Below are positions 1 through 7,987 of a DNA stretch of 64,000 nucleotides, piece after piece. The notes beneath the pieces were generated by a model, which did not search any database, was not told the DNA's origin, and saw nothing but the letters and a program-made list of their open reading frames with translations. Where the stretch lies: positions 620,001-684,000 of the forward strand of contig NZ_JABAIH010000002.1 in the NCBI RefSeq assembly GCF_012641395.1, given 5' to 3'. The first letter of the stretch is position 1; every line of letters starts with the position of its first letter. The position numbers were made by a program, and so were the translations under genes. The DNA is from Rhizobium sp. P32RR-XVIII. Its GTDB lineage: Bacteria > Pseudomonadota > Alphaproteobacteria > Rhizobiales > Rhizobiaceae.

Positions 1-1
1 C

Positions 2-667
2 TGGCGGGCCGCCCGTCACGGCGAGACCTTTGACACGGAGGCTCTGACGCGCATCGTGCAGCGCCGCGCGCCGGTCTATGACAAGGCGCAGGACGGCCAT
101 TACAATCTGATCTCGGCGCTGCACAAGTCGGTGCGCGGCTCCGATCCGGATGCAGCACTCTATTATCTTGCCCGCATGTTCGACGCCGGTGAGGATCCGC
201 TCTATCTCGGGCGGCGGCTGGTGCGCATGGCGGTGGAGGATATCGGCCTTGCCGATCCGCAGGCACTGGTGATCTGCAACGCCGCGAAGGACGCCTATGA
301 CTACCTCGGGTCACCGGAGGGTGAATTGGCGCTGGCGGAGGCCTGCGTCTATCTGGCGACCGCCCCGAAATCCAATGCCGTCTATACGGCCTTCAAGGCC
401 GCGACGCAGGCTGCCAAGCAGTACGGCTCGCTGCTGCCGCCGAAGCACATCCTGAACGCACCGACCAAGCTGATGAAGGGCGAAGGCTACGGCGAAGGCT
501 ATCGCTACGACCACGACGAGCCGGACGCCTTTTCGGGCCAGGACTATTTTCCGGAGAAGATGGGCCGGCAGACCTTTTACGATCCTCCGGAGCGCGGCTT
601 CGAGCGGGATATCCGCAAGCGCCTGGAATATTGGGCGAAGCTGAGAAAAGAGCGCAGTCCGCGTTAG
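2..667 (+). CDS. rarA: RarA (MgsA) AAA+ recombination factor, C-terminal part
   Basis: The reading frame is open from base 2, so the N-terminal ATPase part lies outside the window; only about 221 C-terminal residues are present. They match the RarA/MgsA helical C-terminal region: the stretch HYNLISALHKSVRGSD, then GRRLVRMAVEDIGLADP, then APKSNAVYTA, NAPTKLMK and a C-terminal ERGFE motif are typical of the family. RarA is a clamp-loader-like tetrameric ATPase that acts at stalled replication forks with SSB and RecA. The lysine-, arginine-rich end (KLRKERSPR) is normal for the family. The stop is followed after 10 bases by the convergent DUF1883 gene. Confidence 0.93.
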   Translation, partial: WRAARHGETFDTEALTRIVQRRAPVYDKAQDGHYNLISALHKSVRGSDPDAALYYLARMFDAGEDPLYLGRRLVRMAVEDIGLADPQALVICNAAKDAYDYLGSPEGELALAEACVYLATAPKSNAVYTAFKAATQAAKQYGSLLPPKHILNAPTKLMKGEGYGEGYRYDHDEPDAFSGQDYFPEKMGRQTFYDPPERGFERDIRKRLEYWAKLRKERSPR

Positions 668-677
668 TCGACGCTCT

Positions 678-980
678 CTAGGCCCGCTTCTGGCCGGCCG
701 ATCCGCCGATCATCTTCACCGAGGATTCGGCAAGGCCGTGATGGCCTTCCATATCGACGACCAGATGCCAATGACCGCTGTCGGGAATGGTTAGCCTGAC
801 TGGCGATTTCTTGGCGATGCCTCCGACGTACTTGAAGTCAAGCACCTCGGTAAAGCGCTGATAGTTCGGCGCTGTCATCAGCCGTACATTGTTGACCGCG
901 CTCAGCGTCACCTCGATGACGGTTCCGGCGCGCTGCTCCTTGAGGTCAAAGTGGGTAAAGCGAAAGTTCGGTTTCGGCAT
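678..980 (-). CDS. DUF1883 domain protein
   Basis: A 100-residue protein whose sequence fits the DUF1883 family, small proteins common in rhizobia. It begins MPKPNFRFTHFDLKEQ, has a beta-rich centre (AGTVIEVTLSAVNNVRLM) and a conserved core around residues 50-80 (FKYVGGIAKKSPVRLTIPDSGHWHLVVDMEG). DUF1883 is sometimes fused to TIR domains, but here it stands alone. No signal peptide or membrane segment is visible, so it is probably cytoplasmic. The biochemical role is unknown. It converges on rarA with a 10-base gap. Confidence 0.8.
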   Translation of the reverse strand: MPKPNFRFTHFDLKEQRAGTVIEVTLSAVNNVRLMTAPNYQRFTEVLDFKYVGGIAKKSPVRLTIPDSGHWHLVVDMEGHHGLAESSVKMIGGSAGQKRA

Positions 981-1066
981 CGGTCTCGGTAGCGGAGTGT
1001 CTGGACCATCGATCTTAACGGATGCCGGTTAAGGAAGAGTTGGCTGCGAGAGATCGTAACGCGTCA

Positions 1067-1097
1067 GGCGCTCCCGCTGTGGGACAGCAGGAGCGCC
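1067..1097 (-). terminator. Hairpin downstream of the 1107-1370 gene
   Basis: An 8-bp stem, GGCGCTCC pairing with GGAGCGCC, carries an inner GCTG/CAGC stem and a five-base loop. It lies 10 bases past the stop of the minus-strand small gene. There is no clear U-run, so it is a possible rather than a proven intrinsic terminator. Confidence 0.45.
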
Positions 1098-1106
1098 GCA
1101 AATCAA

Positions 1107-1370
1107 TCAATGCATACGGGGTTCTGGTGTGCTGAGCAGCGCAGAATCTGGCACGAGGCCGTCCGCGCGGCAGATATCGGCCGGGTTGTGATTGCACTCA
1201 GCCGCAGCAAAATGAAGGGCGGCAGACTCATTGATGAAGAGACCGCCGACAAGCCCGTCGCGGTCTGCGACGATCCACTGACCGCGCCTGTTTCTGCCAA
1301 TCGTGAAGCGGGCAGGCGCGGTGTTGCGTTGGAGTGGATCGGCGGACGCGCCGGAAGAAAGACGTGACAT
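1107..1370 (-). CDS. Conserved small hypothetical protein
   Basis: An 87-residue soluble protein. The middle (residues 20-70) has a compact pattern, RFTIGRNRRGQWIVADRDGL then VGGLFINESAALHFAA, which looks like a two-strand/one-helix mini-domain of a kind I recall from other rhizobial small proteins: a residue-by-residue card with W, D and GG in a beta hairpin followed by a helix with conserved A/H/F. No catalytic motif, signal peptide or membrane segment is seen. A hairpin follows its stop. It could bind nucleic acid (net basic N-terminal half), but this is only a guess. Function unknown. Confidence 0.6.
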   Translation of the reverse strand: MSRLSSGASADPLQRNTAPARFTIGRNRRGQWIVADRDGLVGGLFINESAALHFAAAECNHNPADICRADGLVPDSALLSTPEPRMH

Positions 1371-1483
1371 CGATTTTTCCTTTCGAGGTTTTCAACGTGC
1401 CGGCGATTCCTGCCGGCGAAGTCACGATGATGAAGTTAAGGTCTGCCCGGTAAGCGTTCCATGCGGCACTTTCGGCAGAAATA

Positions 1484-2404
1484 TCAAAATCTCATAGGGA
1501 TAGCAGCGGCTTGCCGCCCGAGAAAGGGCTCGAGAGCGGCCGTGATGGCAGCCTCCGTTTCGCGATCTGCTCGTACGAGTGGCAGCCGTACCTCGTCATC
1601 GACACCGCGCAGGAGACGGAGCGCCAGCTTTATGCAAACGGGATCCCGGTCGGTTCCGACCACCTTGAGGAGCGGCATCAGGCGATCGAGGATCGCGAGC
1701 GCTCCCGCGAGGTTTCCGCCCTGCGCGGACTGCTGCATCGAGGAGAACAGGCGCGGAAGGATATTCGCTCCTGGTGAGATCAGCCCGTCGCCGCCCTGAG
1801 CGGCGAAGGCGGATGCCGTCAGGTCGTTGCCGGTGAACCAGCGGAAACGTGCAAGATGGGCAATCGGGATTGCCGCCAGGCGGCGGACATCGCCTACTGC
1901 GTCGCAAATGCCGTGGATCGGGGAAATATCCGCCAACTTCTCCAGCACGACCTCTGAAAGATCGCTCGCCGTGCGCGCCGGGTCGGTTTCGACGATCAAC
2001 GGCAGCGGCGACGCGCGGCCGAGCTGTTCGAAGTGATGCACGATGCCCTTCGGCCCCGGCTTGGAATAGTAGGGCACCGTCACCAGGGCAGCCGATGCGC
2101 CGAGATCAGCGGCTCTTTGAGTGAGCTCGATCGTGGTCGCGGTACAGTTCGTGCCGGTCGCCGCGATCACCGGTATGCGGCCCGCGGCGGCCTGAACGGC
2201 CGTCGAAACGACGACACTGCGTTCGTCCGATGCAAGGACTGGGCCTTCACCGGTAACGGTGCAGACCGCGATGCCGGCAATGCCGTTGGCAATCTGCCAT
2301 TCGACAAGTGCGCGCAGCCGTTCCTGGTCGACGGCACCCTTGCGGAAGGGAGTGATCATCGCGGCGATCGCGCCGCGAACTCGAAGCGCATTCGGGTGTG
2401 TCAC
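1484..2404 (-). CDS. DapA-like (DHDPS/NAL family) TIM barrel lacking the Schiff-base lysine
   Basis: A 306-residue protein of the dihydrodipicolinate synthase/N-acetylneuraminate lyase fold. Family features are present: RGAIAAMITPF near the N-terminus, a TVTGE motif at 49-53 (canonical GTTGE) and VPYYSKP at 110-116. Two catalytic positions differ. The tyrosine of the usual YNxP motif is Glu139 (sequence ETDP), and the Schiff-base lysine of GIKEA is Cys167 (sequence GICDA; the codon on the minus strand is TGC). It is therefore unlikely to work as a classical class I aldolase. Its start overlaps the stop of the small membrane protein by 4 bases, so the two are translationally coupled. Substrate unknown. 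Confidence 0.85.
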   Translation of the reverse strand: MTHPNALRVRGAIAAMITPFRKGAVDQERLRALVEWQIANGIAGIAVCTVTGEGPVLASDERSVVVSTAVQAAAGRIPVIAATGTNCTATTIELTQRAADLGASAALVTVPYYSKPGPKGIVHHFEQLGRASPLPLIVETDPARTASDLSEVVLEKLADISPIHGICDAVGDVRRLAAIPIAHLARFRWFTGNDLTASAFAAQGGDGLISPGANILPRLFSSMQQSAQGGNLAGALAILDRLMPLLKVVGTDRDPVCIKLALRLLRGVDDEVRLPLVRADRETEAAITAALEPFLGRQAAAIPMRF

Positions 2405-2568
2405 GAAAGATGCCAGATATTGCCGAAGACGATGTAGAGCTCGACGCAGGCGAGCACGATTCCGAAGACCATCAGGATCTGCGCCGTGCGCCGTTCGCGC
2501 ATCTGACGCACCGCAGTCTTGCGGCGCGTCGGCATAAAGGGGTGAGGCGGAAACATGATACGTCGCAT
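2401..2568 (-). CDS. Small single-pass membrane protein
   Basis: A 55-residue protein with a basic N-terminal half (residues 13-27 carry seven Arg/Lys) and one membrane span (about 29-50, AQILMVFGIVLACVELYIVF). A longer reading from 2760 is possible, but the ATG at 2566-2568 has a good ribosome binding site (GAGG, 7 bases upstream) and the upstream residues look non-coding. The stop overlaps the start of the DapA-like gene (ATGA), and the panE-like gene lies 85 bases upstream, which suggests a three-gene unit. Topology by the positive-inside rule would be N-in. Function unknown. Confidence 0.65.
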   Translation of the reverse strand: MRRIMFPPHPFMPTRRKTAVRQMRERRTAQILMVFGIVLACVELYIVFGNIWHLS

Positions 2569-2653
2569 GGCATTACCTCTGCATGGATGGCAAAGGCTAC
2601 TGCCGCTACGGATAGGAAATCCATTCGCGCTCAAGGCTGAAGAAATAGGAATA

Positions 2654-3667
2654 TCATAAAGACGCGTGAGATCGACGGTTCTCGCGATCCAGCTGCGACA
2701 CCAGCGCGAAAACGGTCTCGGAGACCGGTGTCGGCACCGAGGCGAGCCGCCCCAGCGCAACGACCATGCCGGTGAGCGGCACGATCTCGAGAGGCTTTCC
2801 GGCCAGCAGATCCTGAAGCATGGAGGTGCGCACCGGACCGATGTCCCGAGATTGTTCGAGCCGCTGTTCGACGGTGATACCGAGACGGGCGCCGAGCGCA
2901 GTGCCGACGGCGCGCACTTCGTTCATCACCTTGCCGACGGTATTGGAGAGCGCCGGATCGGCCATGATGTCGCTCATCAGGGCACGTGTCAGCGCGCTGA
3001 TTGGGTTGAAGGCCGCATTGCCGGTGAGCTTGTTCCAGATCTCGTCGCGGATGCGCTGGGTGGTCGTGACGCTGAGGCCCGCCCGGGAAAAGAGCGCAGC
3101 GATCGATTCCAGATCGGCGGTGGCTTCGCCGGACGGTTCACCGAGAACGAAGCGGCCATTGTTCGACAACTTGACTTCGCCGGGATTGATCACTTCCGCG
3201 CCCTGATAGGCGACGCAGCCGATGACGCGGTCCGGACCGACCAGCCGCCAGAGGTGGCCGCCGGGATCGAGCTCCTCGAACTGCAGGCCGGCATGCGGGC
3301 TTTGTGTATCGCCGTGGAAGTACCACCAGGGAATGCCGTTGAGGATCATCACGACTCGCGTGCCTTGCTTCAGCAGTTTGGCGATACCTTCGGCGGCCGG
3401 GCCGAGCTGATGACCTTTAAGGCCGGTGACGATCAAGTCCTGCGGCGGCAGCGAGGATGGATCTTCCGTCGCGACGATGCGCGCATTGACCGGCGTCTCG
3501 GATCCGGCCTCGAAAAGGTTGAGGCCATTTTCCTTGATCGCATCGAGATGGGCGCCGCGCGCCACCACGGAAACCGTTGCGTCCGCGCCGAGGCCGGCCG
3601 CGAGCTTCACTGCTATGGCGCCGCCGAGCGCGCCGGCACCATAGATGCAGATGGTCTTGAAGGTCAT
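2654..3667 (-). CDS. Ketopantoate reductase family (ApbA/PanE-like) oxidoreductase
   Basis: A 337-residue NADPH-dependent reductase of the 2-dehydropantoate 2-reductase family, which reduces ketopantoate to pantoate in coenzyme A synthesis in the type member. The N-terminal dinucleotide-binding motif is GAGALGG (10-16), a LNG motif follows at 109-111, and the catalytic region IWNKLTGNAAFNP gives Lys213, Asn217 and Asn221. At 337 residues it is longer than E. coli PanE (about 300). Rhizobia usually carry several paralogues, and the neighbourhood (a DapA-like enzyme) does not point to pantothenate, so the substrate could be another 2-keto acid. Confidence 0.85.
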   Translation of the reverse strand: MTFKTICIYGAGALGGAIAVKLAAGLGADATVSVVARGAHLDAIKENGLNLFEAGSETPVNARIVATEDPSSLPPQDLIVTGLKGHQLGPAAEGIAKLLKQGTRVVMILNGIPWWYFHGDTQSPHAGLQFEELDPGGHLWRLVGPDRVIGCVAYQGAEVINPGEVKLSNNGRFVLGEPSGEATADLESIAALFSRAGLSVTTTQRIRDEIWNKLTGNAAFNPISALTRALMSDIMADPALSNTVGKVMNEVRAVGTALGARLGITVEQRLEQSRDIGPVRTSMLQDLLAGKPLEIVPLTGMVVALGRLASVPTPVSETVFALVSQLDRENRRSHASL

Positions 3668-3766
3668 GCAGGTAGGCTCCGCGATTGTTGCTTTCGCGGT
3701 AGACTTAAGCCCTTCCGTCGGGATGGCGAGTGAATTTTCGGTTACCGGCCCGATTTGGTTCGGAGA

Positions 3767-3988
3767 TCAATGAGACGTGGCGCCGCTGGTCAAAAGCTCG
3801 TTGCGGCGCAGTTCATCGATTGCGGCGACGGCGTCTTCGGGAGTCCATCCGGCGCGGACCGCTGCGGCGATCATCTGCACCTCGACCTCCTGCTCAAGAG
3901 CCAGAAACAGCGGCTCCAGGGCTTCCTGGGCCGTGAGGATATGCTCGCGTGGCGAGGCAATATGCTGGCGTGTGGCTGACAAAGCCAT
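3767..3988 (-). CDS. Small conserved hypothetical protein
   Basis: A 73-residue acidic soluble protein. The core EHILTAQEALEPLFLALEQE (residues 15-34) is followed by a predicted helix with RAGWTPEDAVAAIDELRR, which gives an all-helical protein. No cysteine, signal peptide or membrane segment is seen. The body reads like conserved protein sequence rather than a shadow frame, and no better gene lies opposite it. It stands alone between panE-like and ftsZ2. Function unknown. Confidence 0.6.
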   Translation of the reverse strand: MALSATRQHIASPREHILTAQEALEPLFLALEQEVEVQMIAAAVRAGWTPEDAVAAIDELRRNELLTSGATSH

Positions 3989-4183
3989 TTCGGCACGTCT
4001 CCTCTTTTGATGGCACGAGAATAAAACAACCTTCGAAGCGGGAAAAGAGTTCCGGAGGGAATTTCATAAAGCGTCATCTTGTTCTTTCGCCCCGCCTCTG
4101 CCTTGTTGCGCGCTTAGCCTGATGCTCCGATTCGGTTTGCCGCACGAGGGGCGGGGACAAAGATGCCATCAAAGGAGAAGATG

Positions 4184-5206
4184 ATGACGGACGCCAAGAG
4201 CGGGATTTCGGGATTGCGGCCGCGGATCACGGTGATCGGCGTAGGCGGCGGCGGCGGAAATGCGATCAACAACATGATCAACGAGAGTCTGGAGGGCGTG
4301 GACTTCATCGCCGCCAACACGGATGCCCAGGTGCTGGCGACATCCAAGGCGTCGCGCCGCATTCAGCTCGGCACGCATGTGACCGAGGGACTGGGTGCCG
4401 GGTCGCTGCCGGAAGTCGGCCGTGCGGCGGCCGAAGAATCGATCGACGAGATCATGGATCACTTGGCAGGTTCGCATATGTGCTTCGTCACCGCCGGCAT
4501 GGGCGGCGGCACGGGGACGGGCGCAGCACCCGTGATCGCGCATGCCGCGCGCTCCGCCGGCATCCTGACGGTGGGCGTCGTGACCAAGCCGTTCACCTTC
4601 GAGGGCAACCGTCGTATGAGGACGGCCGAGGTCGGCATCGAAGCGTTGCGGCAGGCAGCCGATACCGTCATCGTCATCCCGAACCAGAATCTTTTCCGCA
4701 TCGCCGATGCAAAGACCACCTTTGCCGACGCCTTCATGACCGCCGACCGCGTGCTTTTCGCCGGCGTCGGTTGCATTACCGACCTGATCGTCAAGGAAGG
4801 CCTGATCAATCTCGACTTCGCCGACGTCAAATCGGTGATGCGCGGCATGGGCCGGGCGATGATGGGGACGGGCGAGGCCGCCGGCGACGAGCGCGCCCTC
4901 AAGGCCGCGGAAGCCGCGATTGCCAATCCGCTGCTCGACGACATCTCGATGAAGGGCGCCAGGGGCGTGCTGATCTCGATCTCCGGCGGTTCGGACATGA
5001 CGCTCTTCGAAGTGGACGAGGCCGCAAGCCGCATCCGCGACGAGGTGCAGGATGATGCCGATATCGTGGTCGGTGCCATCTTCGACCGGAATCTCGACGG
5101 CATGTTCCGCGTGTCCGTGGTCGCAACAGGTCTCGACAGCGTGGTTGCAACCACCGGAATACCGGGCGTCGGCGCGCAGGAAATGGCGACGCGCACGCTG
5201 CAGTAA
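4184..5206 (+). CDS. ftsZ2: FtsZ2, short FtsZ paralogue without C-terminal tail
   Basis: A tubulin-like GTPase of 340 residues from this start. [13 protein letters not shown] (19-31) and the tubulin signature GGGTGTG (107-113) bind GTP; NLDFADV (209-215) is the T7 loop that completes the active site of the next subunit. The protein stops shortly after the GTPase/activation domains ([11 protein letters not shown]) and has neither the long disordered linker nor the C-terminal peptide that binds FtsA and other partners. The ATG at 4184 is preferred because AAGGAG ends six bases before it; ATGs at 4163 and 4181 are alternatives. It is not in a dcw cluster, which fits a second, non-essential FtsZ as in Ensifer. 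Confidence 0.92.
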   Translation: MTDAKSGISGLRPRITVIGVGGGGGNAINNMINESLEGVDFIAANTDAQVLATSKASRRIQLGTHVTEGLGAGSLPEVGRAAAEESIDEIMDHLAGSHMCFVTAGMGGGTGTGAAPVIAHAARSAGILTVGVVTKPFTFEGNRRMRTAEVGIEALRQAADTVIVIPNQNLFRIADAKTTFADAFMTADRVLFAGVGCITDLIVKEGLINLDFADVKSVMRGMGRAMMGTGEAAGDERALKAAEAAIANPLLDDISMKGARGVLISISGGSDMTLFEVDEAASRIRDEVQDDADIVVGAIFDRNLDGMFRVSVVATGLDSVVATTGIPGVGAQEMATRTLQ

Positions 5207-5230
5207 GGCTGCGGCAATCAAACGCCATTG

Positions 5231-5262
5231 CGCTCCGCCCGGGCTTTTCCGCAGGCGGAGCG
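5231..5262. terminator. Hairpin between convergent ftsZ2 and SDR genes
   Basis: CGCTCCGCC pairs perfectly with GGCGGAGCG (9 bp, 14-base loop). It sits between two convergent stops (5206 and 5282), as a bidirectional terminator would. It lacks a strong T-run on either strand. Confidence 0.5.
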
Positions 5263-5281
5263 ATATCATAGGAGCCGCTGG

Positions 5282-6127
5282 TCAGGCAGTGGCTTCTTTC
5301 GCGAAGTCCGTCGAGACGGCGAGTTCGCGCCATTCGGCAAGTTCCTTGGCAACGCTGGCATTCTGTTCCTCGATCACCGCGACCGTATCGCTGCCGAAGG
5401 GCATGCGAAGCGGCGGGTTCGGCGCGTTCGCAAGGACGATGATGCCGGCTGCGAGCTTTGCCGGGTCGCCAGGCTGGGCGTGGTTCGCATCGCTGGCGAA
5501 ATCGCGCATGTTACCTGCCGGCGTGCCGACGTAATCCGGGATCGAGGCGGGGCTGACCGAGAGCGAGTTGTCGGCCAGGAAGTCGGTGCGGAAGAAGCCC
5601 GGCTCGACGATCGTCACCTTGATGCCGAAGGGCTCGAGTTCGGCGGCCAGCGATTCCGAGAGGCCCTCGACCGCGAACTTGGTCGATCCATAGACGCCCC
5701 AGCCGGGATAACCGAAATAGCCGCCGATCGACGAGAAGTTGAGGATATGTCCCGAACGCTGCCGGCGCATATAGGGCAGGACCGCGCGGGTGACCTTCAG
5801 CAGGCCAAAGACATTGGTGGGGTAGAGCTTTTCGATCTCCTCGGCGGTGGCTTCCTCGACGGCGCCGAGCAGGCCGTAGCCGGCGTTGTTGGCGAGGACG
5901 TCGATGCGCCCGAAGCGTTCGACGGCCCTGGCGGCGGCCTCCTTCGCTTGTCCCTCGTTGGTGACGTCAAGCGCGACGGCGAGAAGATTCGGATGATCGC
6001 CGAACTGTTCGGTCACAGTCTTGGGATTGCGGGCGGTTGCGACGACGGCGTCGCCAGCTGCAAGGGCTTCCTTGGTCATCAGCGCGCCGAAGCCGCGGGA
6101 TGCACCAGTGATGAACCAGACTTTCAT
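5282..6127 (-). CDS. Classical SDR oxidoreductase
   Basis: A 281-residue short-chain dehydrogenase/reductase with TGASRGFG (7-14) for cofactor binding, NNAG (80-83), Ser132/Ser133 and the catalytic YGSTK (Tyr146, Lys150). DVTNEGQ after beta-strand 3 is usual. The R35 region (ARNPK) suggests NADP(H). It is transcribed away from a LysR regulator that starts 130 bases away, which suggests that the regulator controls it, a very common SDR/LysR arrangement in rhizobia. Substrate unknown; the C-terminal third (NPPLRMPFGSDTVAVIEEQ) resembles the group of SDRs often called oxidoreductases of retinol-dehydrogenase type. Confidence 0.9.
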   Translation of the reverse strand: MKVWFITGASRGFGALMTKEALAAGDAVVATARNPKTVTEQFGDHPNLLAVALDVTNEGQAKEAAARAVERFGRIDVLANNAGYGLLGAVEEATAEEIEKLYPTNVFGLLKVTRAVLPYMRRQRSGHILNFSSIGGYFGYPGWGVYGSTKFAVEGLSESLAAELEPFGIKVTIVEPGFFRTDFLADNSLSVSPASIPDYVGTPAGNMRDFASDANHAQPGDPAKLAAGIIVLANAPNPPLRMPFGSDTVAVIEEQNASVAKELAEWRELAVSTDFAKEATA

Positions 6128-6256
6128 GACACGTTCCTTTCAACTCTCTGAGGTTGTTGACGTCTGCATCTCCGTGCTGACGAAGAGAATTTGACCGAAA
6201 GTTCGCTGCTGTATAAGATTTGTTATTCGCAGAACTATGATGAGCCAGATTCAGTA

Positions 6257-7144
6257 ATGCGCGCCACCGATCTTTCCGAGCTTGCCGCCTTCGCCGCCGT
6301 CGCCCGGCACAGGAGTTTTCGGAAGGCGGGCGAGGAACGCGGCGTGACGGCTTCCGCCGTCAGCCATGCGGTTCTCAACCTCGAAGACCGGATCGGCATC
6401 CGGCTCTTGAACCGGACGACGCGCAGCGTCTCGCTGACCGAGGCGGGCGAACTTCTGAAATCGCATCTTGATCCGGCCTTCGGCGAAATCACCACGGCCC
6501 TCGATGCACTGAACCGGTTTCGCGACACACCCTTCGGCAAGGTTCGGATCAACGTGCCGAATTCGATTGCGCCTTTCGTGATCGGGCGGGTGATCGGGCC
6601 GTTGCTTGAGAAGAACCCGAATCTGCAGCTCGAAATCAGCGCCACCGACCGCCTGGTCGATATCGTCGAGGAAGGCTTCGACGGCGGCATAAGGTTCGGC
6701 GAGCGCGTGACCGAGGGCATGATCGCATTGCGGATCAGGCCGCGGCTGCGACTTGTCGTCGTCGGCTCGCCCGCCTATTTCGAGCGGCACCCGAAGCCGG
6801 TCACGCCCCACGATCTGAAGCGCCATCTCTGCATCCAGAACATGTTTCCCTCCGGCGCGCGCTATCCTTGGGATTTCGAGAAGGACGGGCAGGCGATCAC
6901 CTTCCACCCGACCGGGCCACTCTCGCTCGACGACCATGAACTGATGACGCAGGCAGCCCTTGGCGGGGTGGCGCTCGCCTATGTCTGGGAAAACCGCGTG
7001 GTCGAGCATATCGCCGCCGGGCGACTTATCCAGGTGCTTGACGACTGGTGCCAGCCCGAGGAGCCCCTTTACCTCTACTACCCCAGCCGCCGCCATATGT
7101 CGGCTGGCTTCCGGGCGCTGATCGAGGCGTTGAAAGCGGAATAG
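6257..7144 (+). CDS. LysR family transcriptional regulator
   Basis: A 295-residue LysR regulator from this ATG. The winged HTH covers roughly residues 1-62: LSELAAFAAVARHRSFRKAG, then ASAVSHAVLNLEDRIGIRLL and TTRSVSLTEAG. The rest is the periplasmic-binding-protein-like effector domain. The start at 6257 (MRATDLSEL) gives the normal family N-terminus; an in-frame ATG at 6191 would add 22 atypical residues. It is divergent from the SDR gene and most likely controls it. The domain pattern fits the large CrgA-like subgroup. Effector unknown. Confidence 0.9.
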   Translation: MRATDLSELAAFAAVARHRSFRKAGEERGVTASAVSHAVLNLEDRIGIRLLNRTTRSVSLTEAGELLKSHLDPAFGEITTALDALNRFRDTPFGKVRINVPNSIAPFVIGRVIGPLLEKNPNLQLEISATDRLVDIVEEGFDGGIRFGERVTEGMIALRIRPRLRLVVVGSPAYFERHPKPVTPHDLKRHLCIQNMFPSGARYPWDFEKDGQAITFHPTGPLSLDDHELMTQAALGGVALAYVWENRVVEHIAAGRLIQVLDDWCQPEEPLYLYYPSRRHMSAGFRALIEALKAE

Positions 7145-7219
7145 CGCTGGCCACTCCGAATTCGTTGCTGGGCCTGCGGCCCCGGCGGGGATGAAAACCC
7201 CAGGCGATCGTAGCGTGGC

Positions 7220-7813
7220 TCAGGCAAGCCCGCTGACCGGGCGGCCGACGGTGAGCGCCCTGCGGAGGTTGGGGTCAAGCCGTTCGGCATAGACGTGGTC
7301 GGGCGCGGTTCCCAATGCATCCAGCATCTTCGAGAAGAAGCAGCGGGCGGCCGCCGCTGCCGTGATATCGAAGATCTCCTCGTCGGTGAGGTGGTGCTTC
7401 TTCAGTCCGTTGACGTCGTCCTGCGTCACGGAGGTCGCATCGCGCACGACCTTGGCGGCGAAGGTCATGACGGCGCGTTCGGCCGCGTCGATCGGCGCCT
7501 TCTCTGTCTCGTTTGCAACCGCCGCCAGCCCATCATTGGTGAACCCCTCGCGCAACAGCACGGAGCCGTGCGCCAGCATGCAATAAGAGGATTTCAGTTC
7601 CTTCGCTGCCGCCAGCGTCACCAATTCGTAGCGCCTGGGGGTCATATGTCCGCGGATGCTCGAAAGCAGCGCACCCCAATGCTCCATCACCTCGGGCCTG
7701 TGCCCGAAGGCGCGGTACATGTTGGGAACGTAACCGTAATTCGCTTCGGCGGACGCGTACATCGACGCGGTCTTCTCGTTGACGGATGCATCGGGGGTCT
7801 GGATGAATGGCAT
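7220..7813 (-). CDS. AhpD/carboxymuconolactone decarboxylase-like protein
   Basis: A 197-residue helical protein of the CMD/AhpD family. The AhpD redox motif (Glu-x11-Cys-x2-Cys-x3-His) is partly kept: Glu63, Cys78 and His82 are present, but the position of the first cysteine is Ser75 (KSSYCMLAH). A one-cysteine enzyme could still act as a peroxidase through a sulfenic acid, but not through the usual CxxC disulfide. The ATG at 7813 is chosen because GGAGG lies eight bases upstream; the open frame further upstream overlaps the divergent promoter region. It is divergent from the cyclase gene. Confidence 0.85.
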   Translation of the reverse strand: MPFIQTPDASVNEKTASMYASAEANYGYVPNMYRAFGHRPEVMEHWGALLSSIRGHMTPRRYELVTLAAAKELKSSYCMLAHGSVLLREGFTNDGLAAVANETEKAPIDAAERAVMTFAAKVVRDATSVTQDDVNGLKKHHLTDEEIFDITAAAAARCFFSKMLDALGTAPDHVYAERLDPNLRRALTVGRPVSGLA

Positions 7814-7987
7814 GGCGTGGTCCTCCTCTTGATGGATAAAGGATAGGCGTGAAACGAACGACGGCAATCTGTTTGGGACGAATTCGGGTGGCCAATCAGC
7901 GATAGCGCGCGCCATATATCCATGCCGCTTCAGGCCCGATGTGATACACTCCGACCTGACGGCGACCTGACGATCCGAGACACAGTT

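Noticed and set aside
2666..3733. A 355-codon frame opposite the panE-like gene
   Set aside because: It reads Arg/Gly/Asp-rich without motifs, while the minus strand encodes a complete reductase.
4169..5269. Long antisense open frames opposite ftsZ2
   Set aside because: They are products of codon bias in high-GC DNA; the plus-strand frame has complete FtsZ motifs.
5228..6151. A 307-codon frame opposite the SDR gene
   Set aside because: The SDR frame has all catalytic motifs; this one has none.
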